Below are positions 23,167 through 33,888 of a DNA stretch of 64,000 nucleotides, in pieces (positions within the stretch are counted from its first letter, which is position 1; every line of letters begins with the position of its first letter). Made by a program: the position numbers and the translations under genes. Source of the stretch: Diplodia intermedia (Eukaryota; Ascomycota; Dothideomycetes; Botryosphaeriales; Botryosphaeriaceae); contig JAKEKT010000056.1 of NCBI GenBank assembly GCA_021495925.1, forward strand, positions 124,001-188,000. The letters are read 5' to 3'. The notes under the pieces were generated by a model. It was not told where the DNA came from. It did not search any database and saw only the letters and a program-made list of their open reading frames with translations.

Positions 23167-25200
23167 ATGCGTGCTAACATCCTCCCCATCGCGCTGCTCA
23201 GCGCAGCCGCCGTCCACGCCGAAGAAGCCTCGTCGTCCACCTCCACCTCGGCCGTTGAGAAGCCTACCTTCACCGTACGTCGCTCCCCCGGGGCTAGAGT
23301 CTTCGTGCAGAGCTAGTGCAAAGCTAACACCGTGTTCCGCAGCCTACCGCCCTCACTGCTCCCTTCTTCGAGCAGTTCACCGACGACTGGGAAGAGCGCT
23401 GGAAGGTCTCGCACGCCAAGAAGGAGAACACCGAAGAAGAATGGGCCTACGTCGGCACCTGGTCCGTTGAGGAGCCCACCACCCTCAAGGGAATTGAGGG
23501 CGACAAGGGTCTCGTCATCAAGGACAAGGCTGCTCACCACGCCATTTCCGCCAAGTTCCCCAAGGCTGTCGACAACACGGACAACACCCTCGTTGTTCAG
23601 TATGAGGTCAAGCTCCAGGGTACGTGATTGCCGCGCTGCTGGCTGGGGAGGAAGAAGCTAACAATGATGCCAGATGGCCTCGAGTGCGGTGGTGCCTACA
23701 TGAAGCTCCTCCAGGACAACAAGGCTCTCCACGCCGAGGAATTCTCCAACGCCTCGCCCTACGTTATCATGTTCGGCCCTGACAAGTGCGGTGCCACCAA
23801 CAAGGTACGTTTGGAGTGGATTCATACTTCATTCGGGCAAGTGTTGCAACAATTGGTGCATGGAAAGTTGTGCGCTCGTATGCTCTTCGCACTTTTGAGC
23901 GGCTGCATATGCGGGCTTCCGTGCGCTCATTGATGCAATACTGTTCGCAGTGGCGTTGCTTTGGTGCAGGTCTAACTCCTTTTCTAGGTTCACTTCATCT
24001 TCAAGCACAAGAACCCCAAGACTGGCGAGTACGAGGAGAAGCACCTCAAGAACCCCCCGGCGGCCCGTATCTCCAAGACCTCGGCCCTCTACACTCTCAT
24101 CGTCAAGCCGGACCAGACCTTTGAGATCAAGATCAACGGCGAGTCGATCCGCAACGGCACCCTCCTTGAGGACTTCACTCCCGCCGTCAACCCCGCCGAG
24201 GAGATTGACGACCCCAACGACAGCAAGCCTGAGGACTGGGTTGACCAGGCCAAGATCGCCGACCCCGAGGCTACCAAGCCCGAGGACTGGGATGAGGACG
24301 CTCCTTACGAGATTGTTGACGAGGAGGCCGAGAAGCCTGAGGACTGGCTCGAGGACGAGCCCAGCACCATTCCCGACCCCGAGGCCGAGAAGCCCGAGGA
24401 CTGGGATGACGAGGAGGATGGTGACTTCATCCCCCCTACTGTCCCCAACCCCAAGTGTGACGAGGTTTCTGGCTGTGGCCCGTGGACCGCTCCCATGAAG
24501 AAGAACCCTGCCTACAAGGGCAAGTGGACCGCTCCTCTGATCGACAACCCGGATTACAAGGGTCCGTGGGCTCCTCGTAAGATCGCCAACCCCGACTACT
24601 TCGAGGACAAGACCCCGGCCAACTTTGAGCCCATTGGCGCTGTAAGTTTTGACAAGGCTCCCAGCTAGCGTGCGCACACTAACGCAGTTGCAGATTGGCT
24701 TTGAGATCTGGACCATGCAGAAGGACATCCTCTTTGACAACATCTACGTCGGCCACTCGATCGAGGATGCTCAGAAGCTCCAGGAGGAGTCGTACGATGT
24801 CAAGGTCAAGGTTGAGAAGGCCGAGGAGGAGGCTACCAAGCCCAAGAAGGACGACAAGCCCAAGTCTCCCCTTGACCTCGACTTCAAGGAGGACCCGGTC
24901 AACTACATCAAGGAGCGCACCGCTCTGTTCTTCGAGATCCTCCCCAAGGACCCCATGGCCGCTCTTAGCATGCTTCCCGACATCGCCGGTGGCCTTGGTG
25001 GTATCGCCGCCATCCTGATCGCCCTCATTGCGGTTGTTCTCTCCGGCGGCTCTGCTCCCTCCAAGGAGCAGGTCAAGGCCACGGCCGACAAGGCCAAGGC
25101 CAAGGCTGGCGAGGCCAAGGACAAGGCGGCTGAGGCGGTGTCCACTGGTGCCGAGAAGGCCGGTGAGGCGACCAAGCGTCAGACTCGCTCCTCTTCGTAG
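23167..25200 (+). CDS. Calnexin, ER lectin chaperone, 558 aa
   Basis: Type I ER membrane chaperone that binds monoglucosylated N-glycoproteins. Five exons: 23167-23274, 23343-23619, 23674-23804, 23988-24641 and 24694-25200. It has a signal peptide (NILPIALLSAAAVHA), a lectin domain with DGLECGGAYMKL and SPYVIMFGPDKCG, then HFIFKHKNPKTGEYEEKH. The P-domain has repeated type-1 motifs (DPNDSKPEDWVD, DPEATKPEDWDE, EAEKPEDWLED, EAEKPEDWDD) and type-2 motifs (GPWTAPMKKNPAYKGKW, IDNPDYKGPWAP, IANPDYFEDKTP). The lectin fold resumes with IGFEIWTMQKDILFDNIY. One membrane helix (GIAAILIALIAVVLSGG) precedes a Lys/Ala-rich cytosolic tail. The last acceptor could be 7 bases upstream (24686), but that would break the frame; the one used gives FEPIGAIGFEIWTM. 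Neighbouring ERO1 also serves ER folding, 14 kb away. Confidence 0.95.
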
Positions 25201-25719
25201 AACAAGGCCGGATGATGGATGGCAGAAGCGGCAGTGGAAGTCGAAGGATCAACAAAAATTCAAGCGGCGTGCTCTCTACCTATAGGAGTTCATTGGTTCG
25301 AAAGCGTATATTGATAGTTGGGTGTGTTATACCTATTGTTTGGTAAATGGATTGCTCATTCCTACGTATGCGTGCTGCTCCAAGCGGGAAATAAATGCGA
25401 CGTGTTGTGTCGTGATAGCGATGCCGAAAAAGGCAGGCCGACGCGCAAGGCCGGCGCCGACGGCGGAAGAGGGGATTTGTTTCCAGCGGGAGCGGAGAAG
25501 GGCGAGCGCAGGGGCCAAGTGTTGACCCTCGGCTTCATCTTCCCCACGCCCTCCGCTAGCCGGCAGCGTCATGCTTAAGCCGAGCAACACCTTGCCCGTC
25601 GTCTGCTAGCTCTCTCCTTTCAAGCACTCTCACTGTGGGCGTTGGCCAGTTGAGTCTGCTTTCTATCCTCTGTTTCTCCCCCTCACGCTCCCGCAATCAA
25701 GCTCGACGCTGCCCAGACA
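25201..25719. other. Intergenic between calnexin and the dehydrogenase; no gene seen
   Basis: Calnexin 3' UTR and the promoter/leader of the next gene. The last 100 bases are pyrimidine-rich. No coding frame is supported. Confidence 0.45.
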
Positions 25720-28022
25720 ATGGCCGCCCGCCGCTTGCTCGCACGGAACTTCCCCGCTCTCACCTCCCGCACTACCGTCGGCCCCAGAGTAGCCTCCTTC
25801 TCCACGAGAACCATGGCATCCGCAAAGCCGCCCGTCAGCCGCGTGGCCACGCGCCGCCTCCACCAAACCGCACAGCACCTCAAGCCCGCCGCTGCCACGA
25901 CGACGGCCGCCTCGACCGTCGACTCGTACATCACGACGCACGACGCCGTGGCCGAGCCATTGGACACGCAGAACTTCCTCGACAACCAATTCGTGCCCTC
26001 GGCCGCGACCAAATGGATCGACCTGCACGACCCGGCCACCAACAACCTCGTCACGCGCGTGCCGCAGAGCACCGACGCCGAGCTGAAGGCGGCCGTCGAC
26101 AGCGCGGAGAGGGCGTTCCCCGCGTGGCGGGCGACGAGCCTGCTGCACCGCCAGCAGGTCATGTTCAAGTTCACCGCGCTGATCCGCGAGCATTGGGACC
26201 GGCTGGCGGCGAGCATCGTGCTCGAGCAGGGCAAGACGTTTGCGGATGCCAAGGGCGACGTGTTGAGGGGCCTGCAGGTGGCCGAGACGGCGTGCGGCAT
26301 CACGACGCAGCTCACGGGCGAGGTGATGGAGGTCAGCAAGGACATGGAGACGAGGACGTACCGCGAGCCGTTGGGCGTGACGGCGGCGATTTGTCCGTTT
26401 AGTAAGTCGTCCTTTTTCTCGACGTGTTTGTGATACCCTGCACGGCGGGCTGCAGCTGTCATGAAGCAAGATGGAGATGCATGCATGGGCTGACGCGGGT
26501 GACACAAAAACAGACTTCCCCGCCATGATCCCGCTCTGGTCGATCCCGATCGCGACGGCGACGGGCAACACGCTGGTCATCAAGCCGTCGGAGCGCGACC
26601 CGGGCGCGTGCATGATCCTGGCCGAGCTGTGCGAGAAGGCGGGCTTCCCGCCGGGCGTGGTCAACATCGTGCACGGGGCGGCCAGGACGGTCGACTTCAT
26701 CCTCGACGAGCCGCGCATCAAGGCCGTCAGCTTCGTGGGCAGCAACAAGGCGGGCGAGTACATATACGCGCGCGCGTCGGCCAACGGCAAGCGCTGCCAG
26801 GCCAACCTCGGCGCCAAGAACCACGCCGCCGTGCTGCCCGACTGCAACAAGAACCACGCGCTGAACGCCATCGCGGGCGCGGCCTTCGGCGCCGCCGGCC
26901 AGCGCTGCATGGCCCTGAGCACCCTGGTCATGGTCGGCGAGACGAGGGAGTGGATCCCAGAGATTGCGGAGCGCGCGAAGGCGCTGAATGTCAACGGCGG
27001 CTTCGAGCCTGGCGCCGATCTGGGCCCTGTCATCAGTCCCGAGTCGAAGAAGCGGATTGAGGATCTCATCGCTAGCGCTGAGGAGGAGGGCGCGACGATT
27101 CTGCTGGACGGGAGGGGGTATAAGCCGGAGAAGTACCCGAACGGCAACTGGGTGAGTTGGGAATCTCTCAAATGATGAGAGAGAGAGGAGAGAGGAAAGG
27201 AGAGAGAGTGTATACTGATGTGGTTATTCTTTTTTACAGGTCGGCCCCACCATCATCTCCAACGTCAAGCCGCACATGAAGTGCTACACGGAAGAGATCT
27301 TCGGCCCCGTCCTCGTCTGCCTGAACGTCGAGACCGTCGACGACGCTATTAACTTGATCAACGCGAACGAGTACGGCAACGGCACCGCCATCTTTACCCG
27401 GTCCGGCCCGACTGCAGAACGCTTCCGCAAAGAGATTGAGTCTGGGCAGGTTGGTATCAACGTAAGTGACTTCTTCTTTCTTTTCTTTTCTCTTCTCGAG
27501 ATGGAAGAAGCCCAGAAGGGATGGTATGCCTTGATCCAGAGTCGGATTCGTCGTCCGGAGTGGTTATTGTTGGACGCCAAACGACAAATCTCCATCCGGA
27601 TGGCCCATTCTAACCCTTCATGGACCTTTGTGAACTTTTGTTCTGCAAAAGGAAGCCTGCTCTCTTCGGAATGCTCTTGGCCGAACGCCGGAAGCTGGGC
27701 CGGCATCTCCGGGGACCGGGCCGAGCGGCCACGACTTTCCCCATTTCCCCCATCTCCACCATCCACGCTCCCTACAATGCACCACCACCACCGCCTCATG
27801 CTCCTGATGCTAACGCCGCCTTCCCAGGTGCCTATCCCCGTTCCGTTGCCGACTTTCTCGTTCACGGGCAACAAGAGGTCCGTCGCCGGCGGCGGTGCCA
27901 GCACTTTCTACGGCAAGCCCGGAATCAACTTCTACACCCAAACGAAAACTGTCACAACTCTTTGGCGCCACGAGGATGCCCTAGCGCAGAAGGCGAGCGT
28001 GAACATGCCGACGCAGAGCTAA
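25720..28022 (+). CDS. Methylmalonate-semialdehyde dehydrogenase (acylating), mitochondrial, 578 aa
   Basis: Converts methylmalonate or malonate semialdehyde to propionyl- or acetyl-CoA in valine and pyrimidine catabolism (ALDH6 family). Four exons: 25720-26401, 26514-27151, 27240-27461 and 27828-28022. The N terminus is a basic, Ser/Ala-rich mitochondrial presequence. Family marks are LDNQFVPSAATKWIDLHDPA, VLEQGKTFADAKGDVLRGL, the cofactor segment FNFPAMIPLW (restored by intron 1), NTLVIKPSERDPGA, FVGSNKAGEYIY, the nucleophile in GAAGQRCMALS, CYTEEIFGPVL and the C-terminal GNKRSVAGGG with FYGKPGINFYTQTKT. Intron 3 is 366 bp, long for this locus. No neighbour from the same pathway is recognised. 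Confidence 0.95.
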
Positions 28023-28424
28023 GTGCTGACTCTGTCTCTCTCTCTTCGACTTGTTGTGAGGGAGGGGTGATGGGTTGGGGAATGAAGGGGTAAGTATTCA
28101 TCTCCCGGTGGAATGGGCATATTGACCATGGAGGAGAAGAGGTGCTTACGGGCTAAGACTGATGACGCCTGAAGGGAAATGGAAATGAATAAGAAACGGA
28201 AAAAGAAAAAAACAATCATTATTCGAATTCGAATGCATGTATGTATGTATGTATGGTCCTTCATTGCGTTGTATGTATATACTTGGCTTTGAGTCTATGT
28301 GTTTCGTTTAGAGTGGACTGTCGCTTCTTCTGCTTACATTTGCGGAAATGATACGGGTGCTCTGATTGAAAGTTGCAGTCTTCATCCGGCTTCAACCTGC
28401 GATACTACACCCTCTACTTACGTC

Positions 28425-28503
28425 GGTAGTGGAATCCCGTGTCCGGATGTGTTTGTGCGACTTTTAAATCCACATTTGGGTCCAGATATCTTCTTCAACT
28501 ACC
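28425..28503. repeat. Palindromic repeat family, copy 1
   Basis: Imperfect inverted repeat. It starts GGTAGTGGAAT, ends TTCTTCAACTACC, has TTTTAAA at its centre, and shows TCCGGATG on the left against GGGTCCAGATA on the right. About 60 bp of flank on its left also resembles the flank of copy 2. Confidence 0.7.
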
Positions 28504-28606
28504 CCGGGCCCAGATGTATGTAAGGTCTGGTTTGGAGTCTGGCCCCCATCCGTCCGACTCCAGCGTTCGTTACACGGCCTGCGATGTTGCACCCTCACTT
28601 ACTCGG

Positions 28607-28686
28607 GGTAGTGGAATCCCATGTCAGGACGTACTTGTACGACTTTAACGTCCACATTTGCGTCCGGATATCTTCTTCAACCACAC
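28607..28686. repeat. Palindromic repeat family, copy 2
   Basis: Starts GGTAGTGGAAT and ends TTCTTCAACCACA, with inner boxes AGGACGTA and GCGTCCGGATA. It is 182 bp from copy 1 in the same orientation. Confidence 0.7.
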
Positions 28687-29126
28687 CCGAAGGCGCGCGC
28701 GGGAGCGCAACGGCGAAGTGTTCCGTCACCGGGACATGTCACCTTCCCTTCCGCCGGTCGCGCCTCGCCACCCCTTCCGCGTTTGTTCACACTCCATCCA
28801 CGGTGCACCCTACCCAACCTCGACAAGCCACCGCCATCCCGGCCCCTGGTCCCGCGCCTGCGGACGGCGCGTCGGCTGGCGGCGAAGCAAGTCCCGGACG
28901 GCTGCTGTTGAAGCTCTGTCTGCCGCTCCGTTCTGGCTTGACCGGTCTTCGTCAGAGGCCTTTGGATTCGCAGCTGCGCTGTGATCGTTATCTGTACCAG
29001 TGGGGCGAGGGGCTTCCTCGTCGTGGGGAGCGGCGGCTGGCTGCCTGGCTGGCTGGCTGGTCAATGTTATATATAAACCCACCCACCCACAGCGACAAAG
29101 CTTCGTGGCAATAGCGCAGACTCTCC

Positions 29127-29197
29127 CGCACCCCCAGCGGCGCGTACCCAAGTGACTCGTGCCGCCCCAGCTGCACCAGAGAAAGCGGAGCCCGTCG
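29127..29197. repeat. 71-bp direct repeat, copy A
   Basis: Nearly identical to 29245-29315. I see about one mismatch, in the part reading CACCAGAGAAAGCGGAG versus CACCAGAGGAAGCGGAG. Confidence 0.9.
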
Positions 29198-29244
29198 GCA
29201 CCAGCGTACGCCCCACACCTTCATCCCAACGCGCATCCGAACGC

Positions 29245-29315
29245 CGCACCCCCAGCGGCGCGTACCCAAGTGACTCGTGCCGCCCCAGCTGCACCAGAGG
29301 AAGCGGAGCCCGTCG
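29245..29315. repeat. 71-bp direct repeat, copy B
   Basis: Second copy, offset 118 bp from copy A. The near-identity implies a recent duplication. Confidence 0.9.
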
Positions 29316-30739
29316 CGACCGGCGCAGGCGCCTCACCTTCGCCGGCAGCAGCCACGCAGGCAGCTCACACCATCAACCAACCTCACCTGAGCCACCGAGA
29401 CAACCTACCAGAACAATGCCGGCCACCTCACCCAAGCCACCAAAAACACCCACCAAGACCATGCCCGAAGCCGACCCCAGTACCGAGGCGATGGTGGTCT
29501 TGGTGCAGGCGGTAGGCGAGCAGTTGGGCGAATGCGTCGTGCTGGAGGCGGGGCCGCGGCCCTTCCCCTTACTACCAGCACCCCCCTTTATTATTACCGG
29601 CCCCCCGACACCAGGCTTCTTCTCGCTGCTGCCGCTGCCACTGCCACCGCCGACGCTACGACCACGGCCAACGCCCTTGCCGGCGTGTAGGCAGTCCAGG
29701 TTGGTAGATGAACTCGGATCGCTCTCCTTGCTTCAGCCCGTAATGGTAGGCAGCGGCAGTGGGGTGGTCTGTTCCCGTCCCGAAAGACAAATTCGTGCTT
29801 GATGCGCTCGTCGCCATGGTCCGTGGTCCGCATGGTGTATTTCCCAAAGGGGTAAGAGCGCTCGTGGGAAGCCGACGACATTCGACGGGCACTGGCTTAC
29901 GACCTCTGCCACATGGCACCAACGATACCCATATTTGCCGCACTCCTAACTTATAGAGCAAACTCTTCTATCGGAATTCTCTTCTCCATCTTCGCTGAAC
30001 TTCCCTTCGACAGCCCCCGGCTATCGATTCGACTAACAAGGCTTGGCGAATAAGCAGTTAACCGGCGGCCTAGTAGGCCTGCCTCGTTTCTGAGGCCACA
30101 GGCGGGTTGTTTGTGTCTTGCTCGATTAGGTTTAGCTTAGTTGGCTGGCAGGCGGTGATATAACCCACCACCTGCGGCACCACCTAATCGATCATCCCTC
30201 GCACTCATCAGCAGTTGTAGAAAGCTATCATGCCTATTCTTGAAGATGACGAGTACCAACCAAGCCCATCCATACCGATGGGCCTGGAAGGCCAGCTCAC
30301 GAAATATCCCAGCTATCAAACAACACCGCTCCAGCCATCTGTAGCCACGATCCCCCGCCCGGCCACCGCTCCTCCTCGACCAAGGTGAGGTTGGAGTGGG
30401 CTGTTCCTCCGGCTCGATCCAGATGGGTTTATGCCTGGATCCGCCGGGTCTGGTGGGGTCGGGGGTGGAGGAGGGTTCGCGCTTTATGCGTGTGTCCATG
30501 GTTGTGGTGGTGAGGTTGGTGGTTGAAGAAGGATGGTTGGATTAGTGGGTGCGAGGTAATTTATATGCTTGGGGCCGTCCGTGGACCCTGCATATGCCGT
30601 AATGCGGGCGCGGGGCAGTTACCGGAAGAGAGACCGACGAGAAAACGGATATAGTAATCGGGTGGTAGCTTCTTAGGAGTTAGGCGCGTCGGCGCCCTTT
30701 TCTCGTAGTAACTCGGGTGCGTCTGGGCTCTAGATCGCC

Positions 30740-30925
30740 CTAGACTAGAGGATGTGCGCTATCGTATTCCTGGACGAGTTCCTGCGCTCCGTCGAGCTCC
30801 ATTTCGGAGCGCCACACGTTGTGGGCCGGTCCCCAACCTTCCCATTTGACGAGGTATCGCTTCACGGGGATGCCGTGCTCGTACCTGACCTTGACGGCGC
30901 GCGGGAGTCGGGGTGAGAGGCGCAC
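30740..30925 (-). pseudogene. Chromodomain fragment, probably a Ty3/gypsy integrase relic
   Basis: The frame reads VKRYLVKWEGWGPAHNVWRS followed by a Glu/Leu-rich helix with AQELVQEY. This is the chromodomain pattern (YLVKWxGW, N-W near the middle, ELI-EY at the end) that ends integrases of fungal chromoviruses. The frame has no ATG and opens at a GTG. No reverse transcriptase or integrase core is visible upstream on this strand within 1 kb, so I call it a relic. It could instead be the last exon of a small host chromodomain gene, using the AACAG acceptor just upstream. Confidence 0.55.
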
Positions 30926-33888
30926 GCTGTTGGCAGGTGCGATCGACCAGGGGGGGTATTACTGCCTCTTCGCCTCAGCGATACGACCTCCTCACCATCT
31001 CACCACGGACCCGCGCATCAACGCCTTATCTGGTGCAGGCCGCCGCATCGGGAAACTGTGTAGGTGCGGAGATGGCGGTATGGGGAACTTGGTAGCTAGC
31101 CGAGCACGCCACCGTGCGGCTGCTTTGATGGAGGACGGGATGGCTGGGGAGGTATATGTGTATGTGCGATCGCGGTTGGTTGGAGGGAAGTAATTCGGAA
31201 ATGGGGAAGAACGCCGAGTGTTGGAGACACAAAGAAATAAAAGGAAATAAGGAAGAATCGCAACTATAAGAGAGATCTACTTGCATGTGTAGTCGGATCT
31301 ATTGTCCGGACGTAGATGTCAGTGTTAAATGCAAACAAACACGTCCCTACCTATAGATTCGAATACCCCCGCGTACGCAGAGATGTGTTTGATACCTACC
31401 TTCTTCTGCAGGGCGCTCGGAGAGCTCGAATATTTCTATAACCTGCTACTGTACCTGGCACGCACCTCGCTGGCAACGAACGCAGCGTCCACGGCAAGGA
31501 AACATAAAGAGCGGTAGTAGTATCGGTGGGATTCACAGTCCTCAAAGCTTCTATATCCTGCTGTGGCAGTGCTTGTTATAGCGTAAATGTGGAAAGTGTT
31601 GTTTAAGCAGGTATGTATTAACGTGCATATACTGAACCATCTCGCCGCGCAAATGGCGACTAAGATAGTTGTTACTCCCCCCCAGAAAGATCATCTATTC
31701 TAACCCATCACACCGCTTGGTCGGTCTCGAAACTCGTCCCACACGAGCGCTGGAGACCCACAAGCACCCGTGGTCATCAAGTCACTTGGTGCGGCCTACT
31801 GCGGATTACCGACTCGAAGTCTTCCTCATGGCAACGTCCTGCACACCCCCCCTTGGCCTTCCCACCACTACAACTGCTATTGAAACAGCCTGCCCGGCAA
31901 TTCAAGTTAGTACCGACTACGCCAATCGCCTGGGCGTTCCTGGCAGAGGCTGCCCCTGCACGTAATGACTGTTCCGGCGGATCATCTGGTCATGCTCAGA
32001 GCGATTGAACCCGGTCTTACAGCACCGTGTGAAGACATTCGACTGGGCGTCGAGAGCCATCGTCCTGAAGACTCTCCAGACATAGCCTTTGGTCAATTTC
32101 CTCAAGAACGACACCCATTTCCGCTTCCCACTAAGCAGCAGTAGATCCGAAAGTAGGAGCACGTCGCAGAAGCATCCGCGCTCTCGGAGGGACTCACGGG
32201 GCTGTCCATGTGGAGGGAGATGTCGAGGACTTCCTCGATGCCAAGGCTCCTTCCTGGGTCATCATATCTCGAGATTGAACTCACCCACGGACGGGAGCTC
32301 GAAGGGTGGTAGCTGCTTCTCTCCATGCAGGATGGCGTGCGAGGATCGCGCCGTGGCCCGAGGTCGCCGGAGGGCGAAAGTCTGCCGGTCCGTACGTACC
32401 GTACCCAAGTCACTTGGAGAAGGGCTGGTGCAATCATGCAGGGAGATGACCGTCACCAAGCCGCCTCTCCGCAAGGGAGCAGCACAGGCGCTCGGAAGGC
32501 CATTTCGCCCATTCCCCGGTTCTTCCGTTTCCTTTCGTTGCAGCAACGGTGGTGATATCGGTAGAGGCAGCAGCCATTACCCCAGTGGTGGTGGTGGTGC
32601 AACATTCCAGCAGCACGCATTCGTTTCCGCCGCCAGTCCTCGCGGCAGCACGCATGCGTGTTCACTCGACACAACAGTCGGGGCATCCGATCCTAACGCG
32701 CGCACACAAAAAGGTCAGCATAACCATGTCCAAACGCGCATTCCAACCCTCGACGAAACGCCACCCCCTCCTCAACACGACGGCCTATCAAAAACCAAGA
32801 AGTAACACTTCTTAAGCTTTTGCCTTCTTCAGAACACCCTTTTATAAGCAGCGACGGCCCAGGCGAGATAAAATCGCCCGGACCATACCTAATCCGGCTC
32901 TTCCTATATTATGAGATGATTCTCGGGTTTTTCGATGTTGCTCATCATATGAAGGATGCTTTTTTCCGACCGCGTGCGAGGATCGGGAGAGAGAGAGAGA
33001 GGCGTGGTCGAGTGGAAAGAGAGGGGAAAGGAATCGGTAGCTTACATTTCGAGATACACGGGCGGGCGGGCGGCGGCGCGACGCGGCCTCATTGGCACTC
33101 ACTCCTTGTCGTATGTAGCGATGCAGCAAAGCAATGGGCCGCCCGCCTCCCTCCAGACTTTGCTCAGGTCGTCGGCGTGGCGGCAATCATAGTGGAATTG
33201 GCGGTACGCGCGCGCGCACGCGCGGCGGGGCAGTGTGCGTCGCGTGTTGTTGTTGACGCGGGTGAGATGATGGATGGAGGCGGAAGGACGAAAAAAAAAG
33301 AAAAAAGTTCGCGAGAGGTTTCCCGTCCCCACGACCCCGGCGTTTCGGCGAAACCGTCGTTCCGCGCAACAGCCATGCCCCACCTACCTACGCTCGAAGA
33401 AATCAGCCGTACATTCGTAGGCTGCTGGATTTGATGTGGTTACGTAGATGTGGGTGTTTCAACGCGGAAACACATGGCTGGATATTGCATTGAACTGTCC
33501 ACGGAGCAAGAACATAGCGTTCTGGACGAATCTACTACACGAGCACGCAGCACGCGGTGTGCTCCACGCTCAGTCGCTCCATCGGCAGCAATTGCATTGT
33601 CGGCCTTTGGCAATTAGAAATGTCTCTTTCATATTTATACACATGCTAGTGTCTTCTACTACTAGAATGCATGTAACCTTGGTATCAACTCTAGCACAGC
33701 CAAAACGCTGCACAAAAAAGAAACAAAAAACAAAAATCCATGATGACGAACACCGGAGAGTTTCCCAGCCCAGGAGAAAAGAAGAATTCTATGGCAATTA
33801 GCCCCAGCCCATTGTGGCTCCCTTATTGTTTCCTTTTTCTTTTTTCTTTTTTTACTCCGCCCATTGCCCAAACACCAGTTCCCTACCT
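30926..33888. other. Gene-poor accessory DNA
   Basis: Mixed AT-rich and GC-rich DNA with poly-A runs and a GC dinucleotide-rich stretch near 33205. The minus-strand frame at 31917-32162 reads protein-like for about 45 residues (FLRKLTKGYVWRVFRTMALD, then CCKTGFNRSEHDQMIRRN) but is isolated. It may be a remnant of a mobile element. No complete gene is seen. Confidence 0.4.
31284..31347. repeat. Palindromic repeat family, partial copy 3
   Basis: Carries GTGTAGTCGGATCTATTG, TCCGGACGTAGATGTC and the TTAAATGC centre. The right arm is reduced to ACACGTCC. Confidence 0.5.

Larger units (their letters stand above)
28023..30739. other. Accessory intergenic DNA with repeats; no supported gene
   Basis: Holds the dehydrogenase 3' end, an ATGT tandem run (about 28236-28254), two palindromic repeats, a TATA-like ATATATAAAC at about 29067 and a 71-bp direct duplication. 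Frames at 29152-29802 are Pro/Thr/Ala-rich and match no family. A short ATG frame at about 29416 (MPATSPKPPK) could be real but lacks support. Confidence 0.4.

Noticed and set aside
31995..32060. tRNA-like GGGTTCAATC on the minus strand
   Set aside because: The bases flanking this loop-like sequence do not pair as a T-arm, and no acceptor stem or anticodon arm can be drawn.
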